This document shows, piece by piece, positions 1 to 8,225 of a stretch of DNA of 64,000 nt. This stretch comes from Streptomyces uncialis (lineage in GTDB: Bacteria > Actinomycetota > Actinomycetes > Streptomycetales > Streptomycetaceae), in NCBI RefSeq assembly GCF_036250755.1, contig NZ_CP109583.1:2170001-2234000 (forward strand), written 5' to 3'. A program made the translations under genes and the position numbers. How positions within the stretch are numbered: position 1 is the stretch's first letter; every line of letters starts with the position of its first letter. The notes under the pieces are model-generated. The model worked only from the letters and a program-made list of their open reading frames with translations, had not been told where the DNA came from and searched no databases.

Positions 1-2
1 AC

Positions 3-1127
3 TGGCTCAGCAAGGTCGAGCGGAACGTCATCCCGGTCGATTCACTCAGCATGCTGATCGCCATCGCCCGCGAAGTCGGACTCGACAACGTCGCCGACCT
101 CGTGGGCCCGACAGTCAGCCTGAGCCTCGCCGCCGGCGCCGAGCATCCGTCGGTGCCGGCCATTCGACGAGCCCTCAACACACCACCCTCGCTCCTCGGC
201 CTCGGCCTGCCCGGTGACGCCCTCACCGCCGAACAACTCGACGGACGTGTCGTCGAGGCATGGGACATCTACGAAACGCGGACCGAGCGGTACGGACCGG
301 TCGGTGAGCTGCTGCCCGGACTGCTCGCGGAAACGTACGCCACCCTCAGCGCCTCGACGGGTGAGGAGGAGCGGCGGGTCGCGGGGTGCCTGGTGTCGCT
401 GCTGCATCTGCACCAGGTGTTCCTGCGGCGGGTCGGTGAACGTCCCCTGTCCCTGCGGGCGGCCGACAGGGCGATGCAGATCGCTGACGAGACCGGGGAC
501 CGCGCGCTGATCGCCGCCGCCGCGTGGAACGTCGTCGGCATCCTCACGTCCAGTGGTGAGGTCTCGGACGCACTCGACCTGGCCCGCCGGATGATCGACC
601 ACTGCCACCCGGACGGCGACGCCACCCCCGAACACCTCTCCGCGTACGGCGCTCTGCACCTCGGTGCCGTCATCGCGGCGGTGCGGGACAGCAAGGCACC
701 CACAGCCTGGGACCTGCTTGCCAAGGCCCGGCTGGTCGCCGCGAGGCTCGGCACGGACCGGAACGACTTCCACACCTCGTTCGGACCGACCAATGTGTCG
801 ATGCACGGCGTGCACCTCGCGGCTGAGGAGGGAGACATAAGGGAGGCCCTGCGTCTGGCGGACGACGTCGACGTACCTGAGCCCGGAGGTGTGCTGCCAC
901 TGGAGCGCACCACCCGCTACCTGGTCGAGGTGATGCACGCCAACCGGCTTGCCGGTGACCAGTACGCCACCCTGCACATGCTGCGCGAGATCATGCAGGC
1001 GTCTCCCGAGGAGATCCGCTACTTCCCCCTCGTGTGGGAAGCCGTACAGAGCCTGCTCAAGCATTCCCGCCCGCAGATGCGGCGTGAGGTGCACGCGATC
1101 GCTGAGCATGTCGGAGTACTGGCGTAG
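3..1127 (+). CDS. XRE-family regulator with TPR-like C-terminus, 5' end outside the window
   Basis: The frame is open from base 3, and the first residues (WLSKVERNVIPVDSLSMLIA) look like the end of a helix-turn-helix region, so the DNA-binding part is mostly cut off by the window edge. About 374 residues are visible and end at TAG 1125-1127. The rest is a run of amphipathic helices of the TPR-like type found in Streptomyces XRE regulators, with the family signature FGPTNV near residue 262. The same motif occurs in the regulator at 24882-26066, so the two are paralogous. An internal ATG at 51 is not a credible start because the homologous frame continues upstream. Ligand and targets are unknown. 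It is followed by a second XRE regulator and then by cassette copy A. Confidence 0.8.
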   Translation, partial: WLSKVERNVIPVDSLSMLIAIAREVGLDNVADLVGPTVSLSLAAGAEHPSVPAIRRALNTPPSLLGLGLPGDALTAEQLDGRVVEAWDIYETRTERYGPVGELLPGLLAETYATLSASTGEEERRVAGCLVSLLHLHQVFLRRVGERPLSLRAADRAMQIADETGDRALIAAAAWNVVGILTSSGEVSDALDLARRMIDHCHPDGDATPEHLSAYGALHLGAVIAAVRDSKAPTAWDLLAKARLVAARLGTDRNDFHTSFGPTNVSMHGVHLAAEEGDIREALRLADDVDVPEPGGVLPLERTTRYLVEVMHANRLAGDQYATLHMLREIMQASPEEIRYFPLVWEAVQSLLKHSRPQMRREVHAIAEHVGVLA

Positions 1128-1441
1128 GCCACGACAGCCCACCCGGGTCGCTGCCGCATTCTTCCTCCAATGCCGGTGATATGACGGTTGATCAGAATCG
1201 ACCGGGCCATGGTCGGCCTCGCAGCCGCCCTGTATGCCGAAAGCGGCGGGTTCATCGTCGGCGCACCCGCCCCTGCGGACAACAGCGGGACAGGGGAGGA
1301 GGAGTGAAATCACCGATTTCTCGTACGCCAGGACAGACCTGCCGCAGCACCGAACGCAACTGCGCCAAGAGGCCGACTCGCCTCGCACGCAACCGTTTTG
1401 GGCGTACCGTTTCAAGCGACGAGCCAGAAACGGAGTTCGGC
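1128..1441. other. Intergenic gap between two XRE regulators
   Basis: This stretch of 314 bp has no reading frame with coding-like sequence and a usable ribosome binding site. I see no strong inverted repeat. It presumably holds the promoter of the 1442 gene, but no convincing -35/-10 pair stands out. Confidence 0.4.
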
Positions 1442-2644
1442 ATGAGCATGCACCAGTGGTCTGACTACAGCACCGGCGAGCGAATCAAGGCCCTTCGTGG
1501 CACGGAGATCACACAGGACGCCCTGGCCGGGATGACAGGGCTCTCCATCGCAACCATTCAGGCGGCCGAGCAGGACAAGCGGCTCTCCCTTCCGACCCTC
1601 CTGAAGATCACCGCGGCACTCGGCGTCGACACGGCAGTCACCCTTGGGCAGCAGCCGCCACGCCGGTCCCTGCAACAGGACGACCGCGCGATGCTGAAGA
1701 ACCTTTCGCACGCGGTGCACGACACAGCGGCCGGAATCACGCACGCCACCGCCCCTCCGCCGCTGACCGATCTGGAGAAGATCGAGAAACGGGCGTGGGA
1801 GCTGTACTGGCAGGGCCGCTACGCCGAGGTGGGAACGATCAGCGCGCCGCTGCTGCGTGACGCCGCCGCCCGGCTGCGCGCCCAGCCTGCCGGGGAGCAG
1901 GCGCGCGCCTGGGGTCTGGTGGCGGACGCGTACCGCCTGTGCGGCTACGTGGCGAACCTGATGGGAGTGCGTGACCTCGCCTATGCCGCGATCGGTCATG
2001 CCCAACAGGCAGCCGAGCGGGCCGGTGACGACCTGCGTCAGGCCCTCGTCGCCTCCGGGCGGTCCTGGGTGTACCTGCGTGACGCGCGTCTTCGTGACGC
2101 GCTGGAACTGGCTGAGAGGTCAGCGACCGACATCGAGCCGCTGTTCTCCAAAGCCACCCCGGAGCAACTCACGGTGTACGGATCGCACATCAACTTCGCC
2201 GCCGTCGTCGCCTCACGCATGGGCAACGCGGACCGGGCGTCCGACTATCTCTCCCAGTCCCACGCGACCGGTGCCCGGTTGGGCCGGGAGATGCGCGCTC
2301 ATGGAACCCTGTTCGGTCCGGTGACCGCGACCACTCAGGCCGTCGGTGTCAACCTGTCGCTCGGACAGGCCGGAAAGGCCCTGGCCCTGGTGAACTCCAT
2401 CCATGACGTCACGAGCCTGAGCGAAGCCGCGCAGAACCGCTACCAGCTCGACAAGGCACTCGCCCTGGCGGACGCGAAGATGTGGGACGCGAGCCTGGAC
2501 ACGTTGGAGGCGGCCGTACGGGCAGCACCGCACTGGGCTCGCCACCAAGCGCTCCCCCAGGTGATCGTGTCGAAGATCGGCCGCGCGTCCACTGTCCGGC
2601 TGCGCAGGGTGGCGAAGCTGATCGGCGCCAATCCGATCGTCTGA
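1442..2644 (+). CDS. XRE-family transcriptional regulator with TPR-like C-terminus
   Basis: This 400-residue protein has an N-terminal helix-turn-helix at about residues 12-65 (ERIKALRGTEITQDALAGM, then a recognition helix SIATIQAAEQDKR), followed by an all-helical TPR-like sensor region from about residue 110 to the end. The ATG at 1442 was chosen because GGAG lies 6-9 nt upstream and the HTH starts right after it; the frame stays open upstream to 1181 but without family-like sequence. It contains FGPVTATTQAVG where its relatives have FGPTNV. It lies 314 bp after the partial XRE gene and upstream of copy A of the three-gene cassette, the same order as the XRE pair at 23550-26066 and copy B. 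Target and effector are unknown. Confidence 0.85.
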   Translation: MSMHQWSDYSTGERIKALRGTEITQDALAGMTGLSIATIQAAEQDKRLSLPTLLKITAALGVDTAVTLGQQPPRRSLQQDDRAMLKNLSHAVHDTAAGITHATAPPPLTDLEKIEKRAWELYWQGRYAEVGTISAPLLRDAAARLRAQPAGEQARAWGLVADAYRLCGYVANLMGVRDLAYAAIGHAQQAAERAGDDLRQALVASGRSWVYLRDARLRDALELAERSATDIEPLFSKATPEQLTVYGSHINFAAVVASRMGNADRASDYLSQSHATGARLGREMRAHGTLFGPVTATTQAVGVNLSLGQAGKALALVNSIHDVTSLSEAAQNRYQLDKALALADAKMWDASLDTLEAAVRAAPHWARHQALPQVIVSKIGRASTVRLRRVAKLIGANPIV

Positions 2645-2796
2645 CCAATCACCCCGACTCGTACGTCGCGTACGACCCGAACCCCGAACGGTGCGGGGAA
2701 CTCGTACGCGACGGGCGGCTCCCACCGCGCAGCGATCGCAGAAGTCGTACAGCCCCGATCTGTACTGTCACCCGCTGTAGCGGAAGGGTTACGGGC

Positions 2797-3108
2797 ATGA
2801 GTGAGAGCCCTCTCCGGACACCGCGCCAGCGTCAGCGCCGCCGCGCCTTGCACAGCGCCGCCGCCGGTCGCACCGCCGTGATCCTCTACATCTGCCTGCG
2901 AGACCCGGACCATGGGGCGAACGAGACCGCAACCATCCTGCGCGGGTACGCGCTCGCCCGGGACTGGGAAGTCACCGAAATCGTCTTCTGCGAGGCCCCC
3001 ACACCGACACCGCTCAACGAGCGTGCCCAGTGGGCCCATGTCCGGCACGCGATCACCGAACATCACATCCAAGGCGTCATCAGCTTGGAGGGGCAACTCA
3101 CCCCGTAG
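2797..3108 (+). CDS. Small resolvase-N-domain-like hypothetical protein
   Basis: This 103-residue protein starts at ATG 2797, with GGAAGGG about 8 nt upstream. After a basic N-terminus (TPRQRQRRRALHS) it reads like the first alpha/beta half of a serine-recombinase N-terminal domain: a strand VILYICLRDP, a helix, a strand around WEVTEIVFCE, an NERAQW segment and a strand GVISL. The nucleophilic serine expected near the end of the first strand is absent and there is no DNA-binding half, so it is unlikely to be a working recombinase. Similar stand-alone proteins are seen in Streptomyces near XRE regulators, from general knowledge of the genus. It may belong with the cassette starting 91 bp downstream. 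Function unknown. Confidence 0.5.
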   Translation: MSESPLRTPRQRQRRRALHSAAAGRTAVILYICLRDPDHGANETATILRGYALARDWEVTEIVFCEAPTPTPLNERAQWAHVRHAITEHHIQGVISLEGQLTP

Positions 3109-3199
3109 AGTCTGCCGATCACGTCTGGATCGCTGAACACGGCGCATTCCTCTGCGAAGTATCGGCAGATGTCCAGCAGCCCGGATCGGACCTCGCGAC

Positions 3200-3589
3200 G
3201 TGATCGAACCCAACGCGGATTCGCCACCACTTGCGTCGCTCCTCACCGAGTGGGCCCAGCACCGGGCCCCACGCGAGCGGGCCGCCGTCGCCGCACTCGT
3301 CGCGGACGAGGAGCTCCTCCACCGCGACGAGATCCGCACCGCCCTGATCACCAAACAGGACGGCCACATGGCCTGCGACTGGGCCCGCCTCGCCCGGCGT
3401 CACGTACTCGTCCCCGATCTGTCGGCCTCCGACCGGGCCTTCCTCGTCCTGGTCCTCGCCATCGCCCAACGCACCGCCGCACCCCTCGGCCAACTCGACA
3501 CCCTCGGCGAACACCGGCTCACCCTCGTCCTACGCGCCCTCGCCCACCTCGGCGGATCCGACACCCCCGCCGCAGGAGAACGCGCATGA
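3200..3589 (+). CDS. Cassette copy A, gene 1: ~130-aa helical protein with CDW motif
   Basis: I do not recognise a named family. The 129-residue protein is predicted mostly helical and soluble. Key pieces are LLTEWAQHRAPRERAAVAAL, a central CDWARL motif around residue 61 and a C-terminal LTLVLRALAHLGG. It is paralogous to its downstream neighbour (shared LL..WA..R...E.AAV.AL, CDW.R, AFL.LV.A, LG..RLT..LRA..HL). The start is GTG 3200; copy B (26219-26641) has a longer, different N-terminus, so this start is the less certain end. It overlaps the next gene by 4 bp (ATGA). From base 3261 the DNA is almost identical to copy B, while upstream it is diverged, which suggests gene conversion. Codons are strongly C-ending. 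Confidence 0.7.
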   Translation: MIEPNADSPPLASLLTEWAQHRAPRERAAVAALVADEELLHRDEIRTALITKQDGHMACDWARLARRHVLVPDLSASDRAFLVLVLAIAQRTAAPLGQLDTLGEHRLTLVLRALAHLGGSDTPAAGERA

Positions 3590-4063
3590 CGACTGAGACA
3601 CCCCCGGCGGAACACCCGCAACTTCTCACCGACCGCCTCCTCATCTGGGCAGGCGGCCGAACCCCGGGCGAACAAGCCGCCGTCATCGCCCTCATCGACG
3701 AAGGCGACCTCCTCACCCGCCGAGAAGTCCAGCAACTCCTCATCAGCGACAACGGCACCACCCTCCACTGCGACTGGCCCCGCTTCGAAACCCGCTACCG
3801 CACCGCCCTCACCCTCGACGACGAGGAAGACGCCTTCCTCACCCTCGTCATCGCCACCGCCTTCCCCCGCCTCGTCGCCCTCTGGAAAGTCGAAGCACTC
3901 GGCAGACGCCGACTCACCATCATCCTCCGCGCCATCGAACACCTCGCCACAACCAGCACCACCGTCCAGGAGCCGACATGATCTGCTCCCACTGCGACCA
4001 ACCCATCCAGGACCACGAGGCATACGAGAGACAGTCGTCGCCCTCCGCGTCCGGGCCGGGGAC
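3239..4063 (+). repeat. Long direct repeat, copy A (offset 23,052 bp to copy B)
   Basis: Bases 3239-4063 match 26291-27115 without gaps. In the tract 3261-4063 I count only two differences (3392 G/A and 3927 C/G) in 803 bp. Just upstream three differences fall within five bases (3256, 3258, 3260), and at 4064 the copies diverge abruptly. The near-identical tract covers most of gene 1, all of gene 2 and the first codons of gene 3, whereas the outer parts of the same genes are homologous but diverged. This is the pattern left by gene conversion between older paralogous loci. Crossing-over between the copies would delete or duplicate about 23 kb. Confidence 0.92.
3586..3981 (+). CDS. Cassette copy A, gene 2: paralogue of gene 1 with CDW motif
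   Basis: This 131-residue helical protein of unknown function starts at ATG 3586, overlapping gene 1 by 4 bp, with GCAGGAG just upstream. It aligns along its whole length with gene 1: WAGGRTPGEQAAVIALID, then LLTRREVQQLLIS, a conserved CDWPRF around residue 67, DAFLTLVIATAFPRL and RRLTIILRAIEHLA. Two tandem paralogues with the same invariant Cys-Asp-Trp suggest a heterodimer or two halves of one activity; that is inference. The amino-acid sequence is the same as in copy B (26638-27033): the single base difference in this gene, at 3927, leaves CTC/CTG leucine unchanged. The gene overlaps the third cassette gene by 4 bp. Confidence 0.75.
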   Translation: MTTETPPAEHPQLLTDRLLIWAGGRTPGEQAAVIALIDEGDLLTRREVQQLLISDNGTTLHCDWPRFETRYRTALTLDDEEDAFLTLVIATAFPRLVALWKVEALGRRRLTIILRAIEHLATTSTTVQEPT

Positions 4064-4427
4064 GACCCTGTACCGGCACGCGGTGCCGTGCCGGGAGCGG
4101 ACCGGGCCCGCGCACGGGGGCGCCGACACGGACACGGTCGGACTCGCCTGGGGGCGGCTCCTCACCCATCTGGACAACTGTGCCGAATGCCTCGGCGACG
4201 ACCCCTGGGACTGCCGGACCGCGCACACGCTCCGCAGGGCATGGCGAGCGGCACGGTCCGCACCCCGGCGAACGCCTGCCGTCTGCGCGGGATGCCTGTC
4301 CGCCCGGCTCCTGGGACGCGCCGACGACATCCACATGTGCCACGGCGTCACCTGGATGCGGGTGGAGGGACGGCTCCTCGCGGTGGTCGCGGCGCGCGAG
4401 CCGTGTCCGTGTCCGTGCGCCTCGTGA
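3978..4427 (+). CDS. Cassette copy A, gene 3: Cys-rich (zinc-ribbon-like) protein
   Basis: This 149-residue protein starts at ATG 3978 inside the ATGA overlap with gene 2. It has CSHC at residues 3-6, a histidine and cysteine near residue 38 (RHAVPC), a middle segment with CAEC (about residues 68-71), then CAGC (about 109-112), MCHGVTW and a tail CPCPCAS. Such paired cysteines point to one or two structural zinc sites. The first ~29 codons are nearly identical in DNA to copy B gene 3; after base 4063 the two copies diverge but still align (CHGVTW.RVEGRLL, CPCPC). Copy B lacks about 35 residues present here, including the CAEC segment. Function unknown. Confidence 0.7.
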   Translation: MICSHCDQPIQDHEAYERQSSPSASGPGTTLYRHAVPCRERTGPAHGGADTDTVGLAWGRLLTHLDNCAECLGDDPWDCRTAHTLRRAWRAARSAPRRTPAVCAGCLSARLLGRADDIHMCHGVTWMRVEGRLLAVVAAREPCPCPCAS

Positions 4428-4638
4428 GCCGGGGGTCGCGGGCGGGTGCCCCTGGTCTCCGCCCGGGTCCGGCCCGGGTGGGGGCGCTGGGCCGGAGGGG
4501 GGCACCTGGGGGCCGGTCCCGGGGGAACCGGGCGTGCCGGAGGGGGAAACGGGTCGCGGGCTTATAGCAATGGCCCATGCGTGATGTCCGTGTTCCCGAC
4601 CCTGCCGCGGGGCTCGCTCCGTCGGCCGCCGGGGCCTG

Positions 4639-7557
4639 ATGGCGGCGCTGATCCTCGCTCATTTCCTGCTCGCCGCGTGCGCGGGGCCGCTCGTGGGGCG
4701 GCTGGGTCCACGGGCGTTTTTGGTACTGGCGGTGCCGCCCGCCGTGACCGTGGGGTGGGCCGCGTTCCAGTGGGGCACCGCCGCCGGGGGCGGTGCGGTC
4801 ACCTGGTCGCTGGCGTGGCTGCCCGCGTACGACGTGTGGCTCGCGCTGCGGATGGACGCGCTCGCGCTGCTGATGGTGCTGCTCGCGGCCGGGGTGGGTG
4901 CGCTGGTCCTGGTGTACTGCGTGCGGTACTTCGACGCCGGGACGCCGATGCTGGGGCGGTTCGCGGGGAATCTGCTGGCGTTCGCGGGGGCGATGCTCGG
5001 GCTGGTGCTCGCGGACGATCTGGTGGTGCTCTATGTGTTCTGGGAGCTGACCACCGTCTTCTCCTATCTGCTGATCGGGCACGGCAGCGAACGCAAGCAG
5101 AACCGGCGCTCCGCGCTCCAGGCGCTGACGGTGACGACGCTGGGCGGGCTCGCGATGCTCGTCGGGTTCCTGATGCTCGGTCGGGCGGCGGGCACGTACC
5201 GGATCTCGGAGCTGGTGGCGAACCCGCCGACGCCGTCCACCGCCGTGTCGGTGGCCGTGGTGCTGGTGCTGGTGGGCGCGCTGTCGAAGTCCGCGATCTG
5301 GCCGTTCAGTCTGTGGCTGCCGAACGCGATGGCCGCGCCGACGCCGGTGAGCGCGTATCTGCACGCGGCGGCGATGGTCAAGGCGGGGGTCTATCTGGTG
5401 GCGCGGCTGGCGCCCGCGTTCGCGGACGCGCCGCCGTGGCGGCCGATGCTGCTGGTGCTCGGTTCGGCGACGATGCTGCTCGGGGGCTGGCGGGCGCTGC
5501 GGCTCAACGATCTGAAGCTGGTGCTCGCGTACGGCACGGTCAGTCAGCTGGGGTTCCTCACCGTGCTGGCCGGGGCGGGGAACCGGGACGCCGCGCTGGC
5601 CGCCGCCGTGATGATCCTGGCGCACGCGCTGTTCAAGGCCCCGCTGTTCCTCGTCACCGGGATCGTGGACCACGCGACGGGCACCCGGGACCTGCGGCGG
5701 CTGTCCGGGGTGGGGCGGACGCTGCCGTGGGTGGCGGGCACGGCGTGTGTCGCGGGCGCGTCGATGGCGGCGCTGCCGCCGCTGCTCGGGTTCGCCGCGA
5801 AGGAAGCCGCGTTCGAGGCGCTGCTGCACGGCGGCACGGCGGACCGCTGGGCGCTGGCCGCCGCGACGGTGGGTTCGGCGCTGACCTGCGCGTACACCCT
5901 GCGTTTCCTGTGGGGGGCGTTCGCCCGTAAGCCCGGTCTCGCGGACACGCCCGCGCGCCGGGTGGACGTGGCGTTCCTCGGGGCGCCCGCGCTGCTGGCG
6001 GTGGCCTGTCTGGTGCTGGGGCCCGGGGTGCCCTGGCTGAACGGGCTGCTCGGCGCGTACGCGGACACCTTCCCGGCGCCCGCGCACCCCTATGAGCTGG
6101 CGCTGTGGCACGGGTTCGGCACCGCCCTGCTGCTGTCGGCGGCGGCCTGGGCGGGCGGTGTGGCGCTGTTCGTGCTGCGCGGGCCGGTGGTGCTGCTGTC
6201 GCGGCGGGTGGCCTGGCCGACGGCGGACCGGATGTTCGGGCTGGGGCTGCTGGGCCTGGAGCGGCTGGCGCTCCAGGTCACCGGGTTCTTCCAGCGCGGT
6301 TCGGTGTCCGTGTATCTGGCGACGGTCCTGCTGGTGCTGTTCGGCGGGCAGCTCGCCGTGCTGGTGGTGGACGAGCCGTGGACGGGGGCGGCGCCGCCCC
6401 GGCTGTGGGACTCGCCGGTGCAGGGCGGGGTCGCCCTGCTGACGTGCGCGGCGGCGCTGCTGTGTCTGCCGGTGCGGCGGCGGATGAAGGTCGTGGTGCT
6501 GGCGGGGCTCACCGGCTACGGCACGGCGCTGCTGTTCGTGGTGCACGGGGCGCCGGATCTGGCGCTCACCCAGTTCTGTGTGGAGACGGTCTCGCTGCTG
6601 GTGTTCGTGCTGGTGCTGCGGCGGATGCCGGTGTACTTCCAGGAGACGATCAGCCGCCGCCGGCTGCTGATGCGGGTGCCCTTCGCGCTGGCCGCGGCGG
6701 CGGTCGCCGGGACGTCGATGTGGGTGGTGGCCGCCGCGCGCGTGGCCGACCCGGCGGGCGGCGCGCTGGTCCGGGCCACCGCCGAGCACGGGGTGAAGGA
6801 CGTGGTGGCGACGATCCTGGTGGAGTACCGGGCGTGGGACACCCTGGGTGAGTCGGCGGTGCTCGCGGTCGCCGCCGTCGGGGTGACGAGTCTGATCTAT
6901 CTGCACCGCAGGACCGGGCCCGTCGAGGGCGGTGAGACGCTGCTCGCGCCGGGCGCCGCCGAGGCGCCCACCGCCCCGGCCGGTCCGACGGCGTGGTCGT
7001 ACGGCTCACGGTTCGTCACCCGGGGGCCGGTCGCGGAGGACACCGCTCCCGAGCGGACGTGGCTGGCCGCCGGGGGCACGCTGGCGCCCGAGTACCGGTC
7101 GGTGGTGTTCGAGGTCGTCGCGCGGCTGGTGTTCCACCCGATCCTCGTGCTGTCGGTGTATCTGCTGCTGTGCGCGGAGAACCTGCCGGGCGGCGGCTTC
7201 GTGGCCGGTCTGGTGGCGGGGCTCGCGATGATGGCGCGGTATCTGGCGGGCGGCCGGCACGAGCTGGCCGACGCGGCGCCCGGCCATCCCGGGCTGCTCA
7301 CCGGGCTCGGACTGCTGCTGTCCGCGTCGGTCGCCGTCGTCGGACTCGTCGACGGGACGGTGCTGCACGCGTTCTCCTACGACGGGCATATGCCGGTCGT
7401 GGGCCACTTCCACCTGGGCACCCCGGTCCTGTTCGACACGGGGGTGTATCTGCTGGTGCTCGGGGTGGTCCTGGACATCGTGCGGGCGCTCGGGGCCCGG
7501 GTCGACCGGCAGATCGAGCACGCGGCCCGCGCGGCGCACCGGGAGGCCGGCCGGTGA
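4639..7557 (+). CDS. mrpA: Na+/H+ antiporter subunit A with fused subunit B domain
   Basis: This 972-residue polytopic membrane protein is the large subunit of the multi-gene Mrp/Mnh cation/proton antiporter. Residues ~1-480 are the NuoL-like proton-channel part (FYVFWELTT-type helix at ~130-140, PTPVSAYLHAA at ~235-245, LKLVLAYGTVSQLGFL at ~295). The middle has further membrane segments, and residues ~815-960 are an MrpB-like domain (VFHPILVLSVYLLL, LPGGGFVAGL, GTPVLFDTGVYLLVLG). No separate mrpB exists, so A and B are fused, as in other actinobacteria. It opens the operon mrpA(B)-C-D-E-F-G and overlaps mrpC by 4 bp. The start at ATG 4639 has a weak ribosome binding site, so the exact start is uncertain. 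Confidence 0.92.
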   Translation: MAALILAHFLLAACAGPLVGRLGPRAFLVLAVPPAVTVGWAAFQWGTAAGGGAVTWSLAWLPAYDVWLALRMDALALLMVLLAAGVGALVLVYCVRYFDAGTPMLGRFAGNLLAFAGAMLGLVLADDLVVLYVFWELTTVFSYLLIGHGSERKQNRRSALQALTVTTLGGLAMLVGFLMLGRAAGTYRISELVANPPTPSTAVSVAVVLVLVGALSKSAIWPFSLWLPNAMAAPTPVSAYLHAAAMVKAGVYLVARLAPAFADAPPWRPMLLVLGSATMLLGGWRALRLNDLKLVLAYGTVSQLGFLTVLAGAGNRDAALAAAVMILAHALFKAPLFLVTGIVDHATGTRDLRRLSGVGRTLPWVAGTACVAGASMAALPPLLGFAAKEAAFEALLHGGTADRWALAAATVGSALTCAYTLRFLWGAFARKPGLADTPARRVDVAFLGAPALLAVACLVLGPGVPWLNGLLGAYADTFPAPAHPYELALWHGFGTALLLSAAAWAGGVALFVLRGPVVLLSRRVAWPTADRMFGLGLLGLERLALQVTGFFQRGSVSVYLATVLLVLFGGQLAVLVVDEPWTGAAPPRLWDSPVQGGVALLTCAAALLCLPVRRRMKVVVLAGLTGYGTALLFVVHGAPDLALTQFCVETVSLLVFVLVLRRMPVYFQETISRRRLLMRVPFALAAAAVAGTSMWVVAAARVADPAGGALVRATAEHGVKDVVATILVEYRAWDTLGESAVLAVAAVGVTSLIYLHRRTGPVEGGETLLAPGAAEAPTAPAGPTAWSYGSRFVTRGPVAEDTAPERTWLAAGGTLAPEYRSVVFEVVARLVFHPILVLSVYLLLCAENLPGGGFVAGLVAGLAMMARYLAGGRHELADAAPGHPGLLTGLGLLLSASVAVVGLVDGTVLHAFSYDGHMPVVGHFHLGTPVLFDTGVYLLVLGVVLDIVRALGARVDRQIEHAARAAHREAGR

Positions 7558-8225
7558 CCGTCAGTCTGACGCTGCTGGCGACCGGGTCACTGCTGTGCGC
7601 GGTGGGCGGGGTGCTGCTGCTGATGCGGGCGCTGACCCGCATCCTGACCGGTGCGGTGATCCTCAGCAACGGGATCAACGTCCTGATGCTGACGGCCGCC
7701 GGGGCCGCCGGTCCACCGCCGCTGCTCTACCCCCGGGTGGACATCGCGCGGGTCACCGATCCGCTGCCGCAGGCCATCGCGCTGACCGCGATCGTCATCA
7801 CCCTCGCGACCACGGCGTTCCTGCTGGCGATGGCGTACCGCAGCCAGCGTGTCAACGGCTCCGACGAGGTCATCGACGACATCGAGGACCGGCGGGTCGC
7901 GCTGCGCGCGGAGGTGCAGGAGCAGCGGGCCGCGCTGCGGGAGCTGCACGGGCCCCGGGGGCGGGGCCCGGAGGGCGACCGGGACGAGTACCTCTCGGAG
8001 CGCAAGCGGCTGCGGGCGATGCTGCGGGAGGACCGGGCCCTCCAGGCGCGGGCCCGGGACGCGTCGGGCGATCTGTGGAACGACATCCTCGGCGAGGACC
8101 CGGGCGACCACCCGGACCCGTCCGCGCCTCCCGCGGCCCCCGACCACCGCGACCCGTCCGAGCCCCCCGTACCCCCCGATCACCGTGAACCGCCGCCCGG
8201 CGGCGCCGAGGAGGGCCGTCCGTGA
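7554..8225 (+). CDS. mrpC: Na+/H+ antiporter subunit C with long charged tail
   Basis: MrpC is the NuoK-like small membrane subunit. Residues ~1-100 hold three membrane helices with the family features GAVILSNGINVLML and DPLPQAIALTAIVI. The protein is 223 residues, about twice the usual ~110-125. The extra ~120 residues are hydrophilic: an Arg/Glu-rich helix likely to be coiled coil (about 105-185), then a Pro/Asp-rich tail. GTG 7554 overlaps the mrpA stop as GTGA, and its own stop overlaps mrpD the same way, so translation is coupled. The tail faces the cytoplasm if the topology is as in the family. Confidence 0.9.
   Translation: MTVSLTLLATGSLLCAVGGVLLLMRALTRILTGAVILSNGINVLMLTAAGAAGPPPLLYPRVDIARVTDPLPQAIALTAIVITLATTAFLLAMAYRSQRVNGSDEVIDDIEDRRVALRAEVQEQRAALRELHGPRGRGPEGDRDEYLSERKRLRAMLREDRALQARARDASGDLWNDILGEDPGDHPDPSAPPAAPDHRDPSEPPVPPDHREPPPGGAEEGRP

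Noticed and set aside
42..1415. A 457-residue open frame on the minus strand
   Set aside because: It overlaps the XRE/TPR-type gene, which has clear family motifs; the antisense frame has none.
3200..4427. Cassette as a toxin-antitoxin pair
   Set aside because: Genes 1 and 2 are paralogues of each other and gene 3 is Cys-rich; no known toxin or antitoxin motif is visible.
4348..6906. An 852-residue open frame on the minus strand
   Set aside because: It is antisense to mrpA, with composition dominated by Arg, Gln, His and Pro.
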